Shown here: piece by piece, positions 48,035 through 55,932 of the stretch
Layout: each line of letters starts with the position of its first letter
How positions within the stretch are numbered: position 1 is the first letter of the stretch
From: Nocardioides jishulii
Lineage (GTDB): Bacteria > Actinomycetota > Actinomycetes > Propionibacteriales > Nocardioidaceae
NCBI RefSeq assembly: GCF_006007965.1
Contig: NZ_CP040748.1
Location: 3,472,001 to 3,536,000 of the forward strand
Reading direction: 5' to 3'
DNA: 64,000 nucleotides
Position numbers and translations under genes: made by a program
The notes under the pieces: generated by a model
Database searches by the model: none
Told to the model about the DNA's origin: nothing
The model's input: only the letters and a program-made list of their open reading frames with translations

Positions 48035-49960
48035 GTGACTGCCTCGATCCGTGCCGGCGAGGTCCTGGCTGGCCGCTACCGCATGGTCGACCTGCTCGGT
48101 GAAGCCAAGGGCGGGTGGTTCTGGTGCGCCCACGACGAGATCCTGCACCGCCCCGTCGCCGTCCACCTCCTGGCCGCCGGCGACGACCGCGCCGACGTGC
48201 TGATGGATGCGGCCCGTCGCGCCGCCGTGCTCAACGACCGCCGCAACCTGCGGGTGCTCGACGCCGACACCACCGACCGGTTGGCCTACGTGGTCAACGA
48301 GTGGGGCCAGGGCGAGTCGCTCGACCTGCTGCTGGCCGAGGGGCCGATGTCGCCCTACCGCGCCGCTTGGATGGTCTCCGAGGTTGCCGACACGATCGCG
48401 CGCGCCCACGCCGCTGGGGTCTCCCACGACCAGCTCACCCCCGAGCACGTGCTCCTCGACGAGAACGGCCAGGTCCGCATCATCGGCCTGGCCGTCGACG
48501 CAGCCCTCCACGGTGTCCCGGCGCACCGCGCCGAGGAGGACGTCACCCACCTGGGCTCGCTGCTGTACGCCGCCCTCACCGGCAAGTGGCCGGGCCCCGG
48601 CCACTCCGAGCTGGCGCCCGCCCCGACCGAGCACGACAAGGTGCTGCGGCCGCGCCAGGTGCGTGCGGGCATCCCCCGGGCCCTGGACCGGATCTGCGAC
48701 GAGATGCTGCTGGGCGGGCACCACTCCCGCTCGCTGGGGCTGGGCGCCATGCTCGGCCACCGCGACGAGCACGACCTCACCACGGCGCAGGGCGTACGGG
48801 ACGCCCTGGAGGAGTTCCTGGCCGATCCCTCGGCGCAGGCCGCGGTGGGCGCTGCCCAGGAGGAGCACCACAACGGCAACGGGCGTCGCGGCGTCCCGGT
48901 GATGCCGCCGGCGCCGGAGTGGTCGCCCCGACGCTCGCAGCCTGCCTCCGCCCCGTCGTCCGGTCCCTCCTTCGCCGACCAGACGGCCGACAGCTCGACG
49001 ACGGCTCCCGGCACCGCGTCGGACGACGGTTCGACCCCGACCCCGACCCCGACCACCGGCAGCAACGGCCAGGCGGGTCACGTCGAGGTCCCCACCGAGG
49101 CCGGCATGCCCGTCTTCCACGAGGAGGACGTCGAGTGGCTGCGGGCGCGTGCCCACAAGCCGGATCCGCCGCCCGCCTTCGACGAGGCCGCCGAGCGACC
49201 GCTCTTCGCGCCCGACCCCGCCGACGGGCAGCCGGCCAGGCGCTCACGGCCCACCCCTGCCCGTCCGCACCACGGTGACGACTACTGGCCCTGGGACACC
49301 GGTGCGGGCAACGGACCGCCCTCACTCACGGGTTCAGGGATGATGCGTCGGGTCGAGGAGCCCGTGCCGGGCCGCTCGATGATGCGGCTGGCCTGGCTCG
49401 TCGCCTTCTCCGCCTTCCTGGTCCTGATCGTGGCCGCGGCCTACCAGTTCGGGCTCACCAGCAACGACGACACGCCCCCCGACGACGCCCCCACCTCGCC
49501 GAGCGCCGTCGCCCCCACCACGACGACCCTGACGGCCACCGCCCGCGACTTCGACCCGCAGGGCGACCCTGCGGAGGAGAACCCCGACGCCGCGCCGCTG
49601 GCGGTCGACGACGACCCGTCGACGGCGTGGACGACCTCGTCCTACAAGCAGCAGTTCGGACCCGACGGCTTCAAGACAGGTGTCGGACTGGTCCTCGACC
49701 TCGACGGCGCGACGGCGGTGCGCCAGGTGCAGATCACCGTGCTGGGCGGGGAGACCGCCGCCCAGGTCTACGTGACCGACCAGGCGCCGACGTCACTGGA
49801 CGGCCTCGAACCGGTCGGCGCGGGCGCCAGTGACGGCGTCATCACGGTGACCCTGCCCGAGCCCGTACGCGGGTCGCACGTCGTCGTCTGGCTCACCAAG
49901 GTGCCCTCGGGGCCGGACGGCTTCCGTGGACAGGTCGCCGAGGTCGAGGTCTTCGGGTGA
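48035..49960 (+). CDS. Membrane pseudokinase linked to MurJ
   Basis: About 641 residues. The N-terminal protein-kinase-like domain (about 12-270) has a GRYRMVDLLGEAKGGWFWCAHDEILHRPVAVHLL lobe. The catalytic H-R-D is replaced by H-D-Q-L and the D-F-G by I-G-L-A, so it should be inactive. A disordered acidic/proline region, one helix (RLAWLVAFSAFLVLIVAAAYQF) and a C-terminal discoidin-like domain (LAVDDDPSTAWTTSSY...) follow. It probably regulates MurJ by binding phospho-partners such as FHA proteins. The GTG at 48035 has GGGGAGG 4 nt upstream; an ATG at 47981 without a ribosome site is the alternative. It overlaps sigM by 4 bp. Confidence 0.82.
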   Translation: MTASIRAGEVLAGRYRMVDLLGEAKGGWFWCAHDEILHRPVAVHLLAAGDDRADVLMDAARRAAVLNDRRNLRVLDADTTDRLAYVVNEWGQGESLDLLLAEGPMSPYRAAWMVSEVADTIARAHAAGVSHDQLTPEHVLLDENGQVRIIGLAVDAALHGVPAHRAEEDVTHLGSLLYAALTGKWPGPGHSELAPAPTEHDKVLRPRQVRAGIPRALDRICDEMLLGGHHSRSLGLGAMLGHRDEHDLTTAQGVRDALEEFLADPSAQAAVGAAQEEHHNGNGRRGVPVMPPAPEWSPRRSQPASAPSSGPSFADQTADSSTTAPGTASDDGSTPTPTPTTGSNGQAGHVEVPTEAGMPVFHEEDVEWLRARAHKPDPPPAFDEAAERPLFAPDPADGQPARRSRPTPARPHHGDDYWPWDTGAGNGPPSLTGSGMMRRVEEPVPGRSMMRLAWLVAFSAFLVLIVAAAYQFGLTSNDDTPPDDAPTSPSAVAPTTTTLTATARDFDPQGDPAEENPDAAPLAVDDDPSTAWTTSSYKQQFGPDGFKTGVGLVLDLDGATAVRQVQITVLGGETAAQVYVTDQAPTSLDGLEPVGAGASDGVITVTLPEPVRGSHVVVWLTKVPSGPDGFRGQVAEVEVFG

Positions 49961-50679
49961 GCGCGTCGGAACAGACCGACGCCGACCTCCTCGCCGCGCA
50001 CGTCGACGGTGACCCCGAGGCCTTCGGCCGACTCTTCGCCCGCCACCGTGACCGCCTGTGGGCGGTGGCGCTGCGCACCGCCGGCAACCCCGACGACGCT
50101 GCCGACGCGCTGCAGGACGCGATGATCTCCGCCTTCCGGCGCGCGGCGAGCTTCCGCGGCCAGTCGTCGGTGACCACGTGGCTGCACCGCATCGTGGTCA
50201 ACGCCTGCCTCGACCGGCACCGTCACCTCAAGGTGCGCGCCGCCTCTCCCCTGCCCGACGACCTCGACCGCACGCCGTCCGCCACCACCGCGCCGGAGCA
50301 CGCGCAGCCGGCCGATCCCGCCGACGCGGCCGTCGACTCCGAGCGGCGGCGTCGGGTGCTGACGGCGTTGGCGACCCTCCCGCCGGAGCACCGGGCCGCG
50401 CTGGTGCTCGTCGACATGGAGGGGTACTCGGTCGCCGAGGTGGCCGCGATCCTCAACTGCCCGCCCGGCACGGTGAAGTCGCGGTGCTCGCGGGGCCGGG
50501 CCAAGCTCCGGGCGCTGCTGGCCGACGACCTGGGGGACGGCCTCGCGGACGGCGATGGCGGCGGCGGCGGTGACGGCGCAGCGGCTCCCCCCGGGAACCC
50601 ACCCCCTCCTTCAACCGTCCCATCCCTGGAGATCCCCCCACCCGCGACGTCCACCAGCCCAGGAGGAGGTGCACCGTGA
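49957..50679 (+). CDS. sigM: ECF sigma factor SigM
   Basis: 240 residues. Region 2 has LFARHRDRLWAVALRTAGNPDDAADALQDAM and SSVTTWLHRIVVNACLDRHR. Region 4 has LPPEHRAALVLVDMEGYSVAEVAAIL and CPPGTVKSRCSRGRAKLR. A proline/glycine-rich tail of about 50 residues after region 4 is unusual. The GTG overlaps the pseudokinase stop as GTGA. Gene order (murJ-pseudokinase-sigM-anti-sigma-trxB-trxA) is that of SigM in other actinobacteria. It should respond to envelope or thiol stress. Confidence 0.92.
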   Translation: MSASEQTDADLLAAHVDGDPEAFGRLFARHRDRLWAVALRTAGNPDDAADALQDAMISAFRRAASFRGQSSVTTWLHRIVVNACLDRHRHLKVRAASPLPDDLDRTPSATTAPEHAQPADPADAAVDSERRRRVLTALATLPPEHRAALVLVDMEGYSVAEVAAILNCPPGTVKSRCSRGRAKLRALLADDLGDGLADGDGGGGGDGAAAPPGNPPPPSTVPSLEIPPPATSTSPGGGAP

Positions 50680-51485
50680 CCGACCGCAACCGCGACGACG
50701 ACCGCGACACCGTCTCCGGCGACCCCTCCGTCCCCGGTGCTGACCGGTCCGACGACGGCGTCGACGAGGAGGTGCGCGGCCTCCTGGCCGACGCCGCTGG
50801 CGACGCGCCCATCCCGAGCGAGGTCGCCGCACGGCTCGACGCCGTGCTGGCCGGCCTGGTGGCCGAGCGAGCCGACTCCGCCGTGCCCACGGCGGACCGT
50901 GAGGACGCCTCGAGCCCCGTCGACCTGGCGGCCGAGCGGGGGCGCCGCCGCCGGCGTACGTGGTGGGGGGTGGCGGCAGCCGCCGTCGTCCTGGTCGCCG
51001 CCGGGGTGGCGTTGCCGCAGCTCACCGACGACGACTCCACCACCAGTGCCGACTTCACGGCAGGTGCCGTCCAGGGGGAGGGCCCAGAGGCGGGCACGAC
51101 AGCCACCGACGGCCCCACCCTGACCAGGCGGGGTCTCGCGAACGAGGTCGAGGCCTACCTGCTCGACCAGGCACGGGCCGGGAGGTACGCGCGTGACGAG
51201 TCGTTTGCCGGGGCGAGGAGCCCCGGCGTCTCCCCAGCCAGTCCTTCCGAAGCGCTCGACGCGCCACAGAAACTCAGCGGCGGCCCGTTGGAGTGCACCT
51301 GGCAGGGCGCCGGCGAGGTGCGGGAGGCGACGTACGAGGGAGAGACCGTGAGCCTCGTGCTGACCGAGGACGCCCGCGGACGGGTGGTCGCCCGGGTCGT
51401 CACCTGCCGTGGCGCCGAGAGCGTCGTCCTGCGGACCATCACCCTTCCGTCCGACGTCCCCCTCCCTGAGGCTCCTCGGCCCTGA
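50676..51485 (+). CDS. Anti-sigma-M factor, single-pass membrane protein
   Basis: 269 residues: an acidic cytoplasmic N-terminus (VDEEVRGLLADAAGDAPIPSEVAARLDAVLAGL binding helices), an arginine cluster, one helix (TWWGVAAAAVVLVAAGVALP) and an extracytoplasmic part with two cysteines (in LECTWQG and VVTCRGA) that could form a disulfide. There is no zinc HxxxCxxC motif. The GTG overlaps the sigM stop as GTGA. Position and topology make it the SigM antagonist. Confidence 0.8.
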   Translation: MTDRNRDDDRDTVSGDPSVPGADRSDDGVDEEVRGLLADAAGDAPIPSEVAARLDAVLAGLVAERADSAVPTADREDASSPVDLAAERGRRRRRTWWGVAAAAVVLVAAGVALPQLTDDDSTTSADFTAGAVQGEGPEAGTTATDGPTLTRRGLANEVEAYLLDQARAGRYARDESFAGARSPGVSPASPSEALDAPQKLSGGPLECTWQGAGEVREATYEGETVSLVLTEDARGRVVARVVTCRGAESVVLRTITLPSDVPLPEAPRP

Positions 51486-51529
51486 GGTGGCTCGGCTCGG
51501 GTGATGTTGCTGGCATCCGCGCCCGCCGG

Positions 51530-51555
51530 GGAACACCCAGCCCCTACGATCGGTT
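51530..51555 (+). promoter_or_regulatory. ECF-type promoter before trxB
   Basis: GGAAC (51530-51534), 18 nt, then GTT (51553-51555) match the GGAAC/T-N18-GTT layout used by stress ECF sigma factors such as SigR/SigH/SigE/SigM. A TACGAT at 51545-51550 could serve the housekeeping sigma as well. The leader to the trxB ATG is about 70 nt. Confidence 0.6.
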
Positions 51556-51629
51556 GTGCAGTTGCTCGGTCCCCGAGGGCCGATGCACCAGATCCTCCGC
51601 CTCGTACACCCCAGGGAGTCACAGTCGCC

Positions 51630-52637
51630 ATGAGCGAGATCCAGCCGCGCAACGTGATCATCATCGGCTCCGGCCCGTCGGGCTACACCGCCGCCGTGTA
51701 CGCCGCCCGCGCCAACCTGGAGCCCTTGGTCTTCGAGGGGTCCGTCACCGCCGGTGGCGCGCTGATGAACACCACCGAGGTCGAGAACTTCCCGGGCTTC
51801 CGCGACGGCATCATGGGCCCAGCCCTGATGGACGAGATGCGCGCCCAGGCCGAGCGCTTCGGCGCCGAGCTGGTCACCGACGACGTGGTCGAGGTCGACC
51901 TCACCGGTGACGTCAAGGTCGTGAAGACCTATGACAAGACCTACACCGCGCGCTCGGTGATCCTGGCCACCGGTTCGGCCTACCGCAAGCTCGGCCTGCC
52001 CCGTGAGGACGAGCTGTCGGGCCGCGGCGTCTCGTGGTGCGCGACCTGCGACGGATTCTTCTTCCGCGACAAGGTGATCGCCGTCGTCGGTGGCGGTGAC
52101 TCCGCTGTCGAGGAGGCCACCTTCCTCACGCGCTTCGCATCGAAGGTCTACCTGCTGCACCGCCGCGAGGAGCTCCGCGCCTCCAAGGTCATGCAGGAGC
52201 GCGCCTTCGCCGACCCCAAGCTCGAGATCATCTGGAACTCCGAGGTCGCCGAGATCCACGGCGAGCAGTCGCTGGAGAAGATCACCCTGCGCGACACCGT
52301 CACGGGCGACCTCAAGGACCTCGAGGTCTCGGGTCTCTTCATCGCCATCGGTCACGACCCGCGCTCCGAGCTGGTCAAGGGTCAGGTCGAGCTCGACGAC
52401 GAGGGCTACGTGAAGGTGGCCTCGCCCTCGACGGCCACCAACCTGACCGGCGTCTTCGCTGCCGGCGACCTGGTCGACCACACCTACCAGCAGGCCATCA
52501 CCGCCGCCGGGACCGGTTGCGCCGCGGCCCTGGACGCCGAGCGCTACATCGCGGCGCTCGACCAGGCCGCCTCGAGCGCGGGCTCCGCGGAGGAGACCGC
52601 CGCCCTCGTGGACGAGATCGTCGCCGAGACCGTCTGA
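51630..52637 (+). CDS. trxB: Thioredoxin-disulfide reductase
   Basis: 335 residues: FAD-binding GSGPSG (13-18), the redox pair C137-A-T-C140-D, the NADPH-binding [10 protein letters not shown], and [23 protein letters not shown] near the end. It passes electrons from NADPH to thioredoxin. The ATG at 51630 has AGGGAG about 12 nt upstream, a wide spacing. It follows the sigM/anti-sigma pair and is preceded by an ECF-type promoter. trxA follows 99 bp later; both should be induced by thiol stress. Confidence 0.96.
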   Translation: MSEIQPRNVIIIGSGPSGYTAAVYAARANLEPLVFEGSVTAGGALMNTTEVENFPGFRDGIMGPALMDEMRAQAERFGAELVTDDVVEVDLTGDVKVVKTYDKTYTARSVILATGSAYRKLGLPREDELSGRGVSWCATCDGFFFRDKVIAVVGGGDSAVEEATFLTRFASKVYLLHRREELRASKVMQERAFADPKLEIIWNSEVAEIHGEQSLEKITLRDTVTGDLKDLEVSGLFIAIGHDPRSELVKGQVELDDEGYVKVASPSTATNLTGVFAAGDLVDHTYQQAITAAGTGCAAALDAERYIAALDQAASSAGSAEETAALVDEIVAETV

Positions 52638-52736
52638 CGCACTGTCCGCGGCGGGAACATTTCGTCCCCGCCGTGCTGTTCACTCCACACGGGTAGGGCT
52701 TCCCGCCCCTCCACCGAACGTCCGGAAGGATCCACG

Positions 52737-53060
52737 ATGTCCAACCTCACCGCCGTCACCGACGCGAACTTCGAGACCGAGGTCCTCAAGTCCGACAAGC
52801 CCGTTCTCGTCGACTTCTGGGCCGAGTGGTGCGGACCGTGCCGTCAGGTCGCCCCGATCCTCGACGAGATCGCAGGTGCCCACGGCGACAAGATGAGCTT
52901 CGTCAAGCTCAACATCGACGAGAACCCGGTCACCCCGTCGACCTACCGCGTGACGGGCATCCCGACCATCAACGTGTACCAGAACGGCGAGGTCGTCCGG
53001 ACCATCGTCGGTGCCCGTCCGAAGGCCGCGATCCTCAAGGAGCTCGAGGGCCTGATCTGA
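52737..53060 (+). CDS. trxA: Thioredoxin
   Basis: 107 residues with WAEWCGPCR (C32, C35), the cis-proline in TGIPT, and GARPKAAILKEL at the end. It reduces protein disulfides. GGAAGGA lies 6 nt before the ATG at 52737. It is co-transcribed with trxB and ends at a perfect 8-bp stem-loop (53070-53091). Confidence 0.97.
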   Translation: MSNLTAVTDANFETEVLKSDKPVLVDFWAEWCGPCRQVAPILDEIAGAHGDKMSFVKLNIDENPVTPSTYRVTGIPTINVYQNGEVVRTIVGARPKAAILKELEGLI

Positions 53061-53715
53061 GCCCCCCGGCCTCCGGCTTCATCGCCGGAGGTCGGAGCCC
53101 CGGTTTCATCGCAGGGCGCACAGCACCCACCAGGCGTTCCAGCGCTGACTCGACCTCGCTCTTCCAGGTCCGGGTCGCGCGGAGCTCCATCCGCAGACGC
53201 GGGGTGGTGCTGTGCGCCCTGTGCGTCGTGAAGCCCACCGACTCCAGGAAGTCGATCGGCTGCAGGCAGCGACCGCGTACGTCGTCGTCCTCTCCGCGGC
53301 GGGTCCCGAACGCCTCCACCGCCGCCACCTCACGCGTGACGAGGTCGCGCGCCATGGCCAGGACCAGGCGCTTGGCGTCACTCGTGCGGCCCGCTCCCGC
53401 CGGGAGGGCCATCTCGGCCAGGACCACGGCGTCGGACGACGCGGGCGCGGTCGGTACGTCCCCCAGTCCGGGCAGGAAGGCGGGCGGGGAGTAGAGAATG
53501 TAGCCAGCAGGCTCGTCGTCGACCACCAGCAGCTGGCCACAGACGCCCCAGTGCTCCTCGACCTCAGCCACCCACTCCTCGAGCGCCTCGCCCTCCCGCT
53601 CCTCGGGGATGGTGGCCGCGGTGACGGGGTCGTACTTCCAGCGCAGGCAGATGCCAGCGTCCGCCCGCAGCCCGCGCAGGCCCTCCACGTCCAGGTCGAG
53701 CGTTCTGCGAGCCAC
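53035..53715 (-). CDS. GNAT family acetyltransferase overlapping the trxA end
   Basis: 226 residues resembling actinobacterial GNAT proteins (WVAEVEEHWGVCGQLLVVDDEPAGYILYSPPAFLPG, AMARDLVTREVAAVEAFG, FLESVGFTTHRAH), though no clear Q/RxxGxG/A loop is seen. The GTG at 53715 has GGAGG 5 nt upstream; a long antisense open frame continues beyond. The last 25 residues (AMKPGLRPPAMKP...) are read through the trxA terminator stem, and the stop lies 26 bp inside trxA on the other strand. The tail probably has no fixed structure. Confidence 0.72.
   Translation of the reverse strand: MARRTLDLDVEGLRGLRADAGICLRWKYDPVTAATIPEEREGEALEEWVAEVEEHWGVCGQLLVVDDEPAGYILYSPPAFLPGLGDVPTAPASSDAVVLAEMALPAGAGRTSDAKRLVLAMARDLVTREVAAVEAFGTRRGEDDDVRGRCLQPIDFLESVGFTTHRAHSTTPRLRMELRATRTWKSEVESALERLVGAVRPAMKPGLRPPAMKPEAGGLRSGPRAP
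53070..53091 (+). terminator. Terminator of trxBA
   Basis: CCTCCGGC (53070-53077) pairs with GCCGGAGG (53084-53091), loop TTCATC, starting 9 bp after the trxA stop. No long T-run follows. The same DNA codes for the tail of the opposing GNAT gene. Confidence 0.7.
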
Positions 53716-53799
53716 GAGAACCTCCATCCGATGTGTGCCACGGCACCTCTGCGGGATATTCCATGGTAGGCGCTGGTGGTGACCTGAAAGGATGGTCAC

Positions 53800-55014
53800 G
53801 TGCGCCCGATCAAGCAGAGCAAGAAGTTGCAGAACGTCCGCTACGACGTGCGGGGTCCCATCCTCGTCGAGGCCCAGCGCCTTGAGGCGGAGGGGCATCG
53901 CATCCTCAAGCTCAACATCGGCAACACGGCTCCCTTCGGCTTCGAGGCGCCCCAGGCGATCCTCGCCGACATGATCCACCACCTCCCGACCTCGACGGGC
54001 TACAGCGACTCGCGCGGCATCTGGTCGGCCCGCACGGCGGTGATGAACTACTACCAGTCCCACGGCCTGCGCGACGTCGGCGTGGAGGACGTCTTCATCG
54101 GCAACGGCGTCTCCGAGCTGATCTCGATGGTGCTGCAGGCGTTCGTCGACGACGGCAACGAGATCCTCGTCCCGGCGCCCGACTACCCGCTGTGGACCGG
54201 GGCCGTCACCCTCTCGGGGGGTACGCCCGTCCACTACGTCTGCGACGAGGCCAACGACTGGAACCCCGACCTCGCCGACATCGAGTCGAAGATCACCGAA
54301 AACACCCACGGCCTGGTGATCATCAACCCGAACAACCCCACCGGCGCGGTCTACAGCGAGGAGATCGTCAAGGGCCTGGTCGACATCGCCCGTCGCCACG
54401 ACCTGGTCATCTTCGCCGACGAGATCTACGAGAAGATCCTCTTCGAGGATGCCCAGCACCACCACGTGGCGACCTACGCCGGTGACGACGTCCTCGTGCT
54501 GACGTTCTCAGGGCTCTCCAAGGCCTACCGGGTGTGCGGCTACCGCGCTGGCTGGGTGATGATCTCGGGCCCCAAGGAGCTGGCGGCCGACTTCCTCGAG
54601 GGACTCACCCTCATCGCCAACATGCGGATGTGCGCCAACGTCCCGGCGCAGCACGCGATCCAGACCGCCCTGGGCGGCTACCAGTCGATCGAGGAGTTCA
54701 TCGGGCCTGGCGGCAGGTTCTACGAGCAGTCGATGCTGGCCCACCGTCTGCTGAACGAGATCCCGGGCGTCTCGAACGTGAAGCCCCGTGGTGCTCTCTA
54801 CTGCTTCCCGCGCCTCGACCCCGAGGTCTACCAGATCGAGAACGACGAGGACTTCGTCATCGACCTGCTGCGCGCCAAGAAGATCCTGGTCACCCACGGC
54901 AGCGGCTTCAACTGGCCCGCGCCGGACCACTTCCGACTGGTGACGCTGCCCGACGCCGAGATCCTCGAAGAGGCCATCGGTCGCATCGCGGAGTTCCTCG
55001 CCACCCGTCGCTGA
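53800..55014 (+). CDS. PLP-dependent aminotransferase (AlaA/AspC type)
   Basis: 404 residues, fold-type I class I aminotransferase. It begins KQSKKLQNVRYDVRGPI, a known alanine/aspartate aminotransferase opening, then YSDSRGIWSARTAV, INPNNPTGAVY, FADEIYEKI and the PLP lysine in SGLSKAYR. It likely interconverts pyruvate and alanine with glutamate. The GTG at 53800 has AAGGA 7 nt upstream. The gene stands alone between the GNAT gene and plsC. Confidence 0.9.
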   Translation: MRPIKQSKKLQNVRYDVRGPILVEAQRLEAEGHRILKLNIGNTAPFGFEAPQAILADMIHHLPTSTGYSDSRGIWSARTAVMNYYQSHGLRDVGVEDVFIGNGVSELISMVLQAFVDDGNEILVPAPDYPLWTGAVTLSGGTPVHYVCDEANDWNPDLADIESKITENTHGLVIINPNNPTGAVYSEEIVKGLVDIARRHDLVIFADEIYEKILFEDAQHHHVATYAGDDVLVLTFSGLSKAYRVCGYRAGWVMISGPKELAADFLEGLTLIANMRMCANVPAQHAIQTALGGYQSIEEFIGPGGRFYEQSMLAHRLLNEIPGVSNVKPRGALYCFPRLDPEVYQIENDEDFVIDLLRAKKILVTHGSGFNWPAPDHFRLVTLPDAEILEEAIGRIAEFLATRR

Positions 55015-55074
55015 GTCCGCCTGCTCTAGGCTTCGGGACGTCCACCGTCTCGACTGCCAGGAGCTCCGTGCGCC

Positions 55075-55875
55075 ATGCGTGACATCACCTATCCCCCGGT
55101 CATCGCGACCTGCAAGACCTTGTTCAAGGTCTTGGGTCAGAAGATCACCATCACGGGGGCCGAGAACATCCCGCGCACCGGTGGCGCCCTGATGGCCTTC
55201 AACCACATCGGGTACGTCGACTTCGTGTACGGCGGTCTCGCTGCCCAGCCGGCCGGCGGTCGGGTGGTGCGCTTCATGGCGAAGAAGGAGGTCTTCGACC
55301 ATCCTGTCGGCGGACCGATCATGCGGTCGCTGCACCACATCCCCGTCGACCGCGGTGATGGCGTCGCCTCCTTCCGCCAGGCCGTCGACTACCTGAAGAA
55401 GGGTGAGCTCGTCGGCATCTTCCCGGAGGCAACCATCTCGAGGGCGATGGAGCTCAAGGAGTTCAAGAACGGTGCCGTACGCATCGCCGCCACCGCCGGC
55501 GTCCCCGTCATCCCGGTCGTGCTGTGGGGCACCCAGCTCATGATGACCAAGGATCACCCCAAGGACTTCACGCGCGGCAAGCACATCACCATCCGAGTGG
55601 GTGAGCCACTCATGTTCACCGGCGAAGACGCAAACGCCGACAACGCCGAGCTGCACCGCGTCATGAGCGAGATGCTGGAGGAGGTCATCGCGGCCTACCC
55701 CGCCGACCAGCAGCCTCCCGGCTCATGGTGGGTGCCGGCGCGGCTCGGTGGCAGCGCGCCCACCCTGGAGCGTGCCGCGGAGATGGACGCCGAGGAGAAG
55801 CGTGAACGCGCGCGTCGCCGGGCCGAGAAGCGGGCAGCCGCCGCGGCCAAGAAGGCGGGCAAGACCTCGAAGTAG
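55075..55875 (+). CDS. 1-acyl-glycerol-3-phosphate acyltransferase (PlsC family)
   Basis: 266 residues with the acyltransferase blocks NHIGYVD (catalytic NHx4D), FPEATIS and VIPVVLWGTQ. It acylates a lysophospholipid at the inner membrane face. The C-terminal 45 residues are highly charged, rich in arginine, alanine and lysine (KRERARRRAEKRAAAAAKK), often seen in actinobacterial members. AGGAG lies 11 nt before the ATG at 55075. A TAGGCT -10 lies about 45 bp upstream. A perfect parS site follows 6 bp after the stop. Confidence 0.9.
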   Translation: MRDITYPPVIATCKTLFKVLGQKITITGAENIPRTGGALMAFNHIGYVDFVYGGLAAQPAGGRVVRFMAKKEVFDHPVGGPIMRSLHHIPVDRGDGVASFRQAVDYLKKGELVGIFPEATISRAMELKEFKNGAVRIAATAGVPVIPVVLWGTQLMMTKDHPKDFTRGKHITIRVGEPLMFTGEDANADNAELHRVMSEMLEEVIAAYPADQQPPGSWWVPARLGGSAPTLERAAEMDAEEKRERARRRAEKRAAAAAKKAGKTSK

Positions 55876-55880
55876 ACGAC

Positions 55881-55896
55881 TGTTTCACGTGAAACA
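55881..55896. other. parS site 1 (perfect)
   Basis: TGTTTCACGTGAAACA, the consensus ParB-binding palindrome, lies just after plsC. Confidence 0.95.
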
Positions 55897-55900
55897 GGTG

Positions 55901-55932
55901 AATCCCCTTATCGAGTCATCGATAAGGGGATT
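55901..55932 (+). terminator. Strong terminator after plsC
   Basis: A 14-bp perfect stem (AATCCCCTTATCGA at 55901-55914 with TCGATAAGGGGATT at 55919-55932, loop GTCA) is followed by TTGTCATTTTG. It begins 5 bp after parS site 1. Confidence 0.85.

Noticed and set aside
45710-49156. Reverse-strand open frame of 1148 codons
   Set aside because: It is antisense to DUF6049, murJ and the pseudokinase gene, with the H/G/R/D-rich composition typical of shadow frames in high-GC DNA. The forward genes have clear family motifs.
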